This document shows positions 1 through 6,400 of a DNA stretch of 33,911 nt, piece by piece. The stretch covers positions 1 through 33,911 of the forward strand of contig NZ_JAHCST010000085.1 of NCBI RefSeq assembly GCF_018476525.1. The letters run 5' to 3'. The notes beneath the pieces were generated by a model that made no database searches, was not told the DNA's origin, and was given only the letters and a program-made list of their open reading frames with translations. Within the stretch, counting starts at the first letter, position 1. Every line of letters begins with the position of its first letter. The position numbers and the translations under genes were made by a program. The DNA comes from Acrocarpospora catenulata (GTDB lineage Bacteria; Actinomycetota; Actinomycetes; Streptosporangiales; Streptosporangiaceae).

Positions 1-142
1 ACCGCGGGCCCGTGGATCCCCGTCAACCCGGCACGACAGCCGGGCCACAACACTGACCCGATCACGCAATCAACGCTCAGCCGGACCATTCAACCGACCA
101 CGGGAAGATCACGAAAGATCCAGGTTAGCGCTTCGGCTTCTT
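1..142. other. left edge, no assignable gene
   Basis: One frame on the plus strand is open from the window edge to a TAG at 142-144, but its 47 codons resemble no family I know and the second half loses the GC bias at third positions. It may be the tail of a gene cut by the window edge or simply non-coding. It is followed at once by a strong hairpin at 143-171, which would suit the end of a rightward transcript. Confidence 0.3.
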
Positions 143-171
143 AGCCCCGGTCCGATCTTCGGACCGGGGCT
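143..171 (+). terminator. intrinsic-type hairpin closing a rightward unit
   Basis: Perfect 13-bp arms (AGCCCCGGTCCGA / TCGGACCGGGGCT) with a 3-nt loop, followed by TCTCATT. There is no long T-run, which is usual for actinomycete terminators. It probably ends transcription entering from the left of the window. Confidence 0.65.
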
Positions 172-177
172 TCTCAT

Positions 178-213
178 TAAAAAGAGAAGAGCCCCCGGCA
201 CGAGACCGGAGGC
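178..213 (-). terminator. intrinsic terminator of the M23/VCBS gene
   Basis: Read leftward, GCCTCCGG and CCGGGGGC form an 8-bp stem (one G-U pair) with a 7-nt loop, followed directly by TCTTCTCTTTTT. This is a near-classical intrinsic terminator about 44 nt after the stop codon of the leftward gene at 257-1666. It lies back to back with the hairpin at 143-171. Confidence 0.75.
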
Positions 214-256
214 CTTCCCGCTAGGAGCTATTTATCGGCTATTGATTGCAGTGGTA

Positions 257-1666
257 TCAGCCGAAGTTGCCGGAGAATGGAACGTCGCCGTTCCAGCCGC
301 CATGCATGGCGCCGTTGATGATCATGGAACCGAAGTTGACTCCATTCTTGACGTACCAGTACCCCGTACCACCAACCGGGCGATAGATACCCGCATCGGA
401 ATACCCATCGCCGTTGAAGTCGGCCACTACCGGAACATCCTGCGCCCAGCCGCCATGCGTTTGACCCCACATCCAGGGGATCTGCTGGCCATTGGTGCCA
501 TTGATGAAGTACCAGTAGCCGGTACCGCCGACCGAGCGCCAGACACCGAAGTCGGCATACTTGTCGCCGTTGAAGTCGCCTACGAGCGGGACGTCTCCGG
601 GCTGGCCGAAGTACGCTCCGTAGGTGGCAGTGGGCTGGCCGTTGGTGCCGTTGATGATGTACCACGTACCGTTGCGCCACACACCGAAGTCGGCGTAGCC
701 GTCGCCGGTGAAATCGCCGACCACCGGGATGTCGCCTGGCTGACCGAACTGCGTGCCCCAAATGGCGAGGTGCGCACCGTTTTGGCGACCGTCCATGACA
801 TACCAGGTACCGAAACCATTTTCGATGCGGTAGATGACGAAGTCAGAGATTCCGTCACGGTTGAAGTCGCCGGAAAGCGGGATGTCTCCCGCCCAGCCGC
901 CATGCGCCCAACCGTTGACTGCGTACGTGGTTGCGTTTGTACCATCGTTGCGCTTGACGTACCAGTAGCCAGTGCCGTTGATGACACGGTAGATGCCGAA
1001 GTCGTCCAGGGGGACCTTGGGACCCATCTGGCCAAGACCGCTGCTGCAATCTGCCCCCGTGAACGACGTACCGCTCCACGTTCCGTTGCCGCCGTTCGGA
1101 CCGGTTGGCGTCAGGTCAGGTGCTCCGCAGATGCGGGTGCCGTGTGCGGTGTCGAAGGGGATGACCGAGCTGTTGTAGCAGTTCGAGGCACCCCACATCT
1201 GGAAGTGAATGTGGGCGAGGTTGTTGTTACCTCGGTTACCGGCCGCAGCGACCGTGCCCACCAGCTGACCCGCCGTCACCGAACCGCTCGTGATGGAGCT
1301 GTCGATGTGGGTGAGTGTGTAGCTTCTGCCTCCTGCGATGTTGACACACAGGTTGCCGTAGCTGGCCTGGTAGTAGGACACCGTGCCGCCAATCGGGGCA
1401 CGAACGTTCCTCCCGGCAGCAGAGTTGTTGCAGCCCGCGCCGGTCAGGTCGAGTCCGTACTCCGATGTACCCGTGTGGGAGACGGGTCCGTTGTATCCCT
1501 GACAGATGTTCCACGTCTGTCCGAGGTCGAACGGCGGCAAGATGTCACCGGTGGCCGCCTTCGCGGGACTGGTATTCATGACGATCAGACCCCCTGTTAG
1601 GAGGGTCAGTACTACTGCGAAGATCAGGCCACGCCTGCCCCGCGGTGGTAATATCGCCGCTTTCAC
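257..1666 (-). CDS. secreted M23-type metallopeptidase with VCBS/FG-GAP repeats
   Basis: The 469-residue product has a basic N-terminus and hydrophobic core ending in SPAKA (about residues 1-37), a Sec signal peptide. Residues 40-175 look like a LytM/M23 peptidase: H64, D73 and the AHIHFQ motif (H152, H154) fit the zinc ligands, and H120 (LTHID) may take part in catalysis. Cysteines at 55, 79, 107, 163 and 180 suit a disulfide-bonded secreted protein. From about residue 215 to the end there are roughly five units of ~50 residues with the GDFNGDxxxDxxxYR pattern of Ca-binding FG-GAP/VCBS blades, probably a partial propeller used for wall or substrate binding. The start is GTG at 1666, with AGAAGGG about 6 nt upstream. 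It is monocistronic, with its own promoter and terminator. A role in cell-wall or peptide hydrolysis follows from the family; the substrate is unknown. Confidence 0.8.
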   Translation of the reverse strand: MKAAILPPRGRRGLIFAVVLTLLTGGLIVMNTSPAKAATGDILPPFDLGQTWNICQGYNGPVSHTGTSEYGLDLTGAGCNNSAAGRNVRAPIGGTVSYYQASYGNLCVNIAGGRSYTLTHIDSSITSGSVTAGQLVGTVAAAGNRGNNNLAHIHFQMWGASNCYNSSVIPFDTAHGTRICGAPDLTPTGPNGGNGTWSGTSFTGADCSSGLGQMGPKVPLDDFGIYRVINGTGYWYVKRNDGTNATTYAVNGWAHGGWAGDIPLSGDFNRDGISDFVIYRIENGFGTWYVMDGRQNGAHLAIWGTQFGQPGDIPVVGDFTGDGYADFGVWRNGTWYIINGTNGQPTATYGAYFGQPGDVPLVGDFNGDKYADFGVWRSVGGTGYWYFINGTNGQQIPWMWGQTHGGWAQDVPVVADFNGDGYSDAGIYRPVGGTGYWYVKNGVNFGSMIINGAMHGGWNGDVPFSGNFG

Positions 1667-1692
1667 GACGATCCCTTCTCGGGTAGGTACTA

Positions 1693-1751
1693 CGCTTCCC
1701 TAACCCGGCTCTTTATTCATGTTTATGAATAGAAAGCTGGATAGGGAAGCG
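1693..1751 (-). promoter_or_regulatory. long hairpin in the 5' leader of the M23 gene
   Basis: Ten-base perfect arms CGCTTCCCTA (1693-1702) and TAGGGAAGCG (1742-1751) enclose a second inverted repeat, TATTCAT GTTT ATGAATA (1714-1731), whose stem extends outward with two mismatches. The whole block lies between the predicted promoter (1761-1789) and the GTG at 1666, so it would fold near the 5' end of the mRNA. It could be an mRNA stabiliser or protein/RNA control site. I see no match to the c-di-AMP riboswitch often found before actinomycete wall hydrolases. Confidence 0.6.
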
Positions 1752-1760
1752 CAGGATTGG

Positions 1761-1789
1761 ACAATATAGCAAAAGCAGGTACTAGTCAA
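1761..1789 (-). promoter_or_regulatory. sigma70-like promoter for the M23 gene
   Basis: Leftward TTGACT (1784-1789), 17-nt spacer, TATTGT (1761-1766). The predicted start lies near 1754, giving a leader of about 88 nt that contains the hairpin at 1693-1751. From here to 2056 there is no further gene; the rightward open frame at 1866-2183 has no family resemblance and no ribosome-binding site. Confidence 0.55.
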
Positions 1790-2056
1790 CGGTTTGATCG
1801 CTTTCTAACAAAACCCCCTTGCGCAGGGTTCGCCTTCTTTGGCGATGAACAATTCATCGTGATCCATGAACGGATTTACTGCGGATGGGGCAAACTTTCC
1901 CGTGTCCCAGATTGGGGCAGGTGAGACGCATCTTGGTCTCTTGAGCTGGTATGCAAGGCCCCAGGGCAAGCCCAGAGCGATCTCGATCTGGCCAACGAAG
2001 AAGACAGCCAGCCCAGTGAGAGATCAAGATCACCAGGCTGGATCATTTGCATGGGA

Positions 2057-2581
2057 CTATCCAGTAGCCCCCGGCCAGTTATCCTCATGCTCGACGAACG
2101 TCCCCTTGCAGGGGACGGTAAATACCCAACTCAGATCGCGCAGGAGAGCCATAGCTTGCCGGACGGTGCCCCGGCTCACTTGATAGCATCTGGCGAATCG
2201 GTCTTCGCTGGGGAGCTGGTCAAGGGGTAGAAACGTTCCTCCCCGGATATCGGAGATGATCTCATCAGCGATTGTCCGGTAGATGGATTTCCTGCGGCAA
2301 GGCACAGGTGAGAGACGGCTGGAGCGCTGGCCGACGAAGGTCCCGTAGCCCTGCGCCATGTAGGCCAGGCTTTCATTGCGGAGAACTCTCACTGCCCTAT
2401 TGGCAGTTTTGAGACCGACCCCGTAGCGCTTCGCGATCTCCTTTTCGCTGGGGAGCATGTCGCCGTCTTTGAGTACCCGGCTCTTGATCTGCGCCCGGAA
2501 CATGTTGGCGATCTGCTGGTACATCGGCAGTGGTCCTTCCCGGTCCACCTCTGTATCGAGGGGAAACGCGAACACACTCAC
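2057..2581 (-). CDS. GntR-type regulator made of two winged-helix domains
   Basis: This 174-residue protein contains two GntR winged helices and nothing else. Domain 1 (about 20-85) shows YQQIANMFRAQI, LPSEKEIAKRYGV and GYGTFVGQRS. Domain 2 (about 98-170) shows YRTIADEIISDI, LPSEDRFARCYQVSRGTVRQA and KGTFVEHEDNWP. There is no UTRA or FCD effector domain, so ligand sensing must be absent or placed elsewhere. An upstream extension of the frame to 2821 overlaps the next gene and shows no homology. The GTG at 2581 aligns with the paralogue at 28451-28969; in both, GGAGTGAGTGTG suggests GGAG may serve the second GTG two codons later (2575). It follows the small gene at 2650-2994 by 68 nt, probably in one operon with the XRE regulator. 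DNA binding is sure from the family; targets are unknown. Confidence 0.8.
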   Translation of the reverse strand: MSVFAFPLDTEVDREGPLPMYQQIANMFRAQIKSRVLKDGDMLPSEKEIAKRYGVGLKTANRAVRVLRNESLAYMAQGYGTFVGQRSSRLSPVPCRRKSIYRTIADEIISDIRGGTFLPLDQLPSEDRFARCYQVSRGTVRQAMALLRDLSWVFTVPCKGTFVEHEDNWPGATG

Positions 2582-2649
2582 TCCAATCAGGGGGTGACCA
2601 TCAAAGGGATGCCGTGACGGCGCGCAGAACGGGCCTCGCGAAGGTTGCG

Positions 2650-2994
2650 CTAAGAGGCAACAGAGGATGACGGACGGGCCTGGTCCATTGCCCGGTAGCG
2701 CAACGCGATGTGACGAGCGCTGGTCGCCGGATTGGTAGCCGGGACCCAAAGGTAAATCTTGTAACCGGTTCGGACGTCTGTCTTCCCAGCCCACCAGCTG
2801 TAAAAGTGGCCGTCGGTCCACACCACTAGTTCCGGGCGCACGGATATGAGCGCGATGAATTCAGCCGCCCGCACGTGCCCGACAATCCCCAGATTCTCAA
2901 GCTGGTGTCGCAACCGCTCGGCGGCTCTGGCCGCAGCAAGGGCCGGATTTTGGTACGCCCATTGGCCGGCTGTCCGGGAGCGCGTGTCCGTCAT
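2650..2994 (-). CDS. small conserved-type actinomycete protein, unknown function
   Basis: A 114-residue protein from ATG 2994 (an in-frame TTG at 3000 would add two residues; neither has a strong ribosome-binding site). The N-terminal half is Ala/Arg-rich and helical (residues ~15-35). The centre, around ALISVRPELVVWTDG and the following FYSWW, is aromatic and probably a small beta domain, and the C-terminus is basic. I recognise no named domain. It sits between an XRE/TPR regulator and a double winged-helix GntR protein on the same strand, so it may be a regulatory accessory protein; this is inference from position. Confidence 0.55.
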   Translation of the reverse strand: MTDTRSRTAGQWAYQNPALAAARAAERLRHQLENLGIVGHVRAAEFIALISVRPELVVWTDGHFYSWWAGKTDVRTGYKIYLWVPATNPATSARHIALRYRAMDQARPSSSVAS

Positions 2995-3071
2995 GGACAA
3001 TACGTTGGCGCTCGGCCCTTAGCCTGTCAGTGGCACTCTGCCGCGCGGCCCGTGCCGAAGTACCACAGACC

Positions 3072-4259
3072 TTATAGGTCCAGCCCCATGAAGTCGGCGA
3101 GGTCGCGCATCTCATCGGTGAGGGTGCGGCGCTTGCCCGTGATGGTGGCGAGAATGTCATGGGCGTAACGCTGGTGCGGCAGCCATTCGGGAGCATCCCA
3201 CCGAATCCTGGACAGAAGTTCAAGCGCCTGCCCGTACTGCCGCAGCTGCACGTGGGCATAGGCGACATCGAGCAGATGTCGGTTGAGATTGTCGCTGGTC
3301 GGATTCGCTGCCTGCGGAATCTGTTGTGCTAGCCGCAGCGCTTTGGCGGGGTTGGCATCGATGATGGCGTTCTCGACGTTCTTCATCTGAACGGTGGCCG
3401 GGCCGAACGTGGTGAAGTACTCGTGGTAGCTGCCGTGTTCGCGGCCGATCCGGACTGCGCCCGCGAGCGCCAGCCGCATGAAGTCCTCGGCTTCGGACGC
3501 GCGGTTGTCACGAATGGCCGCCGCAGAGCCACGTAGCAGCAGCCACCCCCAGGCGGCGACCTCCCGGTCGGTGGCGCGCGACATCCGGGGTTCGATGCGG
3601 TCCGCCCACAGGGTGGCGAGCTCCCGCGCCTCATCCAATTTGCCCTGGCGCAGCAGGAGCCAGCACTGGGTGATGACAGCGGAAGCCGCCTCAATGTCGT
3701 CGCCCGTGTCCTGGGCATCGCGCAGGGCAATGCCCAGAGCAAGCTCTGAGGCCTTGAAATGGCGGGTTTGCGTGGCGAGCGAACCGACGACTTGCATGAC
3801 ACGAGCGCGCAGTGCCAGCGCCGTACTTGCCTCGTCTTCTTGTGCAGCCACAAGCGCGTTGGCTTCGGTCACCAGCGGGAGCAGCACGGTGGCCAGCTCG
3901 CGGTAGTTGTCGAGGTGGTAGAGCCGTACGGCTGCTGTCACTGCCGAATCAAGACCGCCCGTTGTTGGCAGGGGATCGCCTGTCGCGTCATCCTGGCCTG
4001 TCATGGCACGCATGACTTGCTGCCACTGCGGGTCAGTTACGCTTCCCGCCACGCTTTGACGCTCACCTATGAGCGTGGTAGTCGCGACACCAAGGGATTT
4101 GGCGATCTTCCGCAGGGTTTCCAGCCGGGTGTCTGGCCGTTCCCCCTGCTCGATCTTCCTGATGAGGGAGAGCGACACGCCTGCCAGCGATGCCAGTTCA
4201 CTTTGAGTCAGGCCACGCCGCTTACGGGCGGCAGCCAAGCGATCCCCCAGGGAACTCAT
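3072..4259 (-). CDS. XRE-family regulator with TPR-like C-terminal domain
   Basis: 395 residues starting ATG at 4259. Residues 1-65 form a Cro/C1 helix-turn-helix: RLAAARKRRGLTQSELASLA, then GVSLSLIRKIEQGERP for the recognition helix and wing. The rest (about 90-390) is an all-helical array with TPR-like pairs, the common arrangement in actinomycete regulators that bind a peptide or partner through the C-terminal half. It probably heads a leftward operon with the 114-residue protein (77-nt gap) and the GntR protein. Ligand and targets cannot be seen from sequence. GC content is lower than in the genes to its right. Confidence 0.8.
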   Translation of the reverse strand: MSSLGDRLAAARKRRGLTQSELASLAGVSLSLIRKIEQGERPDTRLETLRKIAKSLGVATTTLIGERQSVAGSVTDPQWQQVMRAMTGQDDATGDPLPTTGGLDSAVTAAVRLYHLDNYRELATVLLPLVTEANALVAAQEDEASTALALRARVMQVVGSLATQTRHFKASELALGIALRDAQDTGDDIEAASAVITQCWLLLRQGKLDEARELATLWADRIEPRMSRATDREVAAWGWLLLRGSAAAIRDNRASEAEDFMRLALAGAVRIGREHGSYHEYFTTFGPATVQMKNVENAIIDANPAKALRLAQQIPQAANPTSDNLNRHLLDVAYAHVQLRQYGQALELLSRIRWDAPEWLPHQRYAHDILATITGKRRTLTDEMRDLADFMGLDL

Positions 4260-4461
4260 GGGTCAATTGTTACGCTCCGGCACCCCCGGTGAGCAACGGC
4301 TGGCTCGTTGTCGCGGAGCTGGACCAACGCCATGCTGAGAGCGGGTCGGGCGCGGACGCTCACGGTGGAGTAAGGGGGCGGAAGACGGCTTTTGGGTGGT
4401 TGGACCTTGGCTGGCTTGCTCGACCTAGCCCTAGAGGGCCAGGGTTCGAGTAAGACAGCCA

Positions 4462-4537
4462 TGGTGGAGCTATGGGGACTCGAACCCCAGACCCCCTCCA
4501 TGCCATGGAGGTGCGCTACCAGCTGCGCTATAGCCCC
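4462..4537 (-). tRNA. tRNA-Ala (anticodon GGC)
   Basis: The minus strand folds into a standard cloverleaf. The acceptor stem is GGGGCTA with TAGCTCC (one G-U pair), followed by discriminator A and an encoded CCA (4464-4462). The anticodon arm CCTCC ATGGCAT GGAGG presents GGC. The T arm is CTGGG GTTCGAG TCCCC with a wobble pair. The D arm contains AGCTGGTAGCGC. The 3' end could serve as an attachment site, but no integrase lies beside it in this window. Confidence 0.97.
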
Positions 4538-4581
4538 TTACCCAAACACCGGACCGAACCTCGATCGCGGTGCCACGCCAG

Positions 4582-4610
4582 TGTATAGGACACCAGGCAC
4601 CTGGCTGTAA
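4582..4610 (-). promoter_or_regulatory. promoter of the tRNA-Ala gene
   Basis: Leftward TTACAG (4605-4610), 17-nt spacer, TATACA (4582-4587). The predicted start near 4575 gives a 5' leader of about 38 nt before the mature tRNA end at 4537. The spacer holds the palindrome CCAGGTGCCTGG. Confidence 0.6.
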
Positions 4611-4633
4611 TCGTTAGTTCCACGCTCGTGCCC

Positions 4634-4744
4634 CATGCGATCGGGCACCCGAGTCAGCCCTTGCCGCTTGCGCACCTCCGCAAGCTGCCATCCCTGCGCC
4701 TCCTCGGTTAGCCGCCGGGTCTCCGCGTCAAACCGCTCCCCCCA
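4634..4744 (-). pseudogene. fragment of a HigA/XRE-type antitoxin
   Basis: Read leftward, this stretch encodes RFDAETRRLTEEAQGWQLAE, then VRKRQGLT and VPDRMG. That is the pattern of the linker and first helices of HigA-like XRE antitoxins (usually AEIRKxRGLTQxxLAxRMGV). The frame is cut upstream by a stop with no credible start, the helix-turn-helix has lost residues, and the continuing frame runs into the tRNA promoter. No partner toxin is seen. It is a decayed remnant; the assignment rests on about 35 residues. The rest of 4538-4853 shows only the tRNA promoter. Confidence 0.4.
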
Positions 4745-4853
4745 CCTGCGGTTTCGATCGCCCGCTCAAGATGCCCGCTGTCACGCCACCGCCGGATACC
4801 GCTCACTGGCCCCATCCTGTCACGCCGCTTCGGCCCAGGTTTGCGGAATCGGG

Positions 4854-6299
4854 TCAGCTCAGTGAGGCGGTGCGGGTGAGGAGGTCGGCGAGTTCGGCTA
4901 CCGCGGGGTCTTCGGTGGTGGTGGCCAGTTCGGTGGCTCGGGTGGTGAGGGCGGGGAGGGGGAGGTGGGTGAAGGTGTCGTGGGTGCGGAGGTAGTCGGC
5001 CAGGGCGGCGGCGAGGACGGTGACCTGGAAGCGGGGGGAGGTGGTGGTCCAGAGGTCGGGGGCCAGGGCGGAGGTGTCGAGGGAGTGGGAGACCTCGGCG
5101 GGGCGGCGGGTGTCGGGGTCGAGCCAGCGGACGGTGATGGTGGCGAGCTGGCCGGTGGCGTCGGGGCGGAGGCGGACGCGGTAGAGGGCGGTCACCGAGT
5201 GGCCGGGGCCGACCTCACCGCCGTCGCGGGAGTCGTCGCGGAAGTCCTCGGCGGCCAGCGCCCGGTTCTCGTAGCCGAGCAGGTGGTAGGAGTCGACCAC
5301 GCCGGGATTGAAGGCGACCTGGGCCTTGGCGTCGCGGGCGCGCAGGTCGAGCGTGGTGGGAAGCTGCTCGACGAAGGCCTTGCGGGCCTCCTCGGAGGTG
5401 CTCACGTAGATGGCCGCGCCGTCGCCGTTGTCGGCGAGTTGCTCCATCAGCGTGTCGCCGTACTCGCGGCCGACCCCGACCGTGAGCAGCGTGATCTGCT
5501 TGCGGGAGTACTCGGCGACCCGGTCGAGGATGGCCTGCCAGGAGGTGGAGCCGGTGTTGGCCAGCCCGTCGGAGAGCAGGATGACCCGATTGGTGGCGAC
5601 GGAGCGGAACTCCCGGGAGGCTTCCTGGTAGCCGAGGACCAGGCCGCCCTCCAGGTTGGTGGAGCCCTCGATGCCAAGCGAATCGATGGCGCGGTGCAGT
5701 TCGGCGCGTTCGGCGACGGGAGTCATCGGCGCGACCACCCGCGCCTGCTCGCTGAAGGTCACCAGGGCCACCTGGTCACCGGCCATGAGCTGGTCGACCA
5801 GGGCGTGCAGCGCGTCCTTGACCAGGTCCAGGCGCCCCGGTTCGCTCATGGACCCGGACACGTCCACGACGAAAGTCAGGCTGGCCGGGCGGCGTTCGGC
5901 GTTCCCGGCGCGCCGGGTGCTCATGCCGATCCGCACCACCGCCTCCCGCTCCCCGAGCAGGGCCCCGTCCGCGTGAACGGCGAACCCGTTGCCCTCCGGC
6001 TCCGGATAGTCCTGCCGGAACGCGTTCACGAATTCCTCGGTCCTGATCTGCGACGCCTCCGGCCACCGCCCCTCCTGGATGGTGCGGCGGGCGTAACCGT
6101 ACGAGGCGGTGTCCACGTCCAGCGCGAACGTGGACACCATGGAGGCCGGGGGAACCTCCCTGGGCGCGAGGTTGGGATCGGCGGCCTGCGCGGGCGCGGC
6201 GCGCTCACCGCGGTCGGCCGGTTCGGACCCGCCGCCCCCGCAGGCCCCCAGGAGCAGGGCGGAGATCACGAGTAATGGCGCGGCCAGACGTGCCTTCAT
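4854..6299 (-). CDS. VWA-domain lipoprotein (YfbK type)
   Basis: 481 residues from ATG 6299, chosen because GGAGG lies 7 nt upstream and the next residues form a lipoprotein signal (lipobox LLGAC, Cys20 lipidated). A Ser/Pro/Ala spacer precedes the YfbK N-terminal region (FALDVDTASYGYARR, 58-72). The von Willebrand A domain spans about 140-320 with a complete MIDAS: DVSGS (D146, S148, S150), T214 and SDG (D244). The C-terminal part (about 340-475) matches the DUF3520-like tail of this family. It should display a metal-dependent protein-binding domain on the outer face of the membrane. The stop lies next to the antitoxin fragment. It probably is transcribed alone; the LuxR gene upstream ends 101 nt before its start. 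Confidence 0.85.
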   Translation of the reverse strand: MKARLAAPLLVISALLLGACGGGGSEPADRGERAAPAQAADPNLAPREVPPASMVSTFALDVDTASYGYARRTIQEGRWPEASQIRTEEFVNAFRQDYPEPEGNGFAVHADGALLGEREAVVRIGMSTRRAGNAERRPASLTFVVDVSGSMSEPGRLDLVKDALHALVDQLMAGDQVALVTFSEQARVVAPMTPVAERAELHRAIDSLGIEGSTNLEGGLVLGYQEASREFRSVATNRVILLSDGLANTGSTSWQAILDRVAEYSRKQITLLTVGVGREYGDTLMEQLADNGDGAAIYVSTSEEARKAFVEQLPTTLDLRARDAKAQVAFNPGVVDSYHLLGYENRALAAEDFRDDSRDGGEVGPGHSVTALYRVRLRPDATGQLATITVRWLDPDTRRPAEVSHSLDTSALAPDLWTTTSPRFQVTVLAAALADYLRTHDTFTHLPLPALTTRATELATTTEDPAVAELADLLTRTASLS

Positions 6300-6400
6300 G
6301 GTTCGCCTCCATCTGCAACGGTGTTCTCCCCCGTACGACGAGAGGTCCGGCGGAAAGGCCGGTCGCGTCACCCAAGCGTCGGCAAACCGTACTCCCGGTG

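Noticed and set aside
242-1600. 452-residue frame on the plus strand
   Set aside because: Antisense to the M23/VCBS gene; its repeats mirror the VCBS repeats and it has no ribosome-binding site.
1693-1751. c-di-AMP (ydaO-type) riboswitch before the wall hydrolase
   Set aside because: The leader is too short and lacks the conserved GGGGAA-type blocks; only the inverted repeats are seen.
1866-2183. 105-residue plus-strand frame
   Set aside because: No family resemblance or ribosome-binding site, and it overlaps the end of the GntR gene antisense.
2996-3010. Second operator of the right-end GntR repressor (ATACGTTGGC) before the small gene at 2650-2994
   Set aside because: Only a half site of 9-10 bases; expected by chance fairly often in a window this size.
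4462-4537. tRNA-Ala as attachment site of an integrated element
   Set aside because: No integrase next to it and I found no second copy of the tRNA 3' end in the window.
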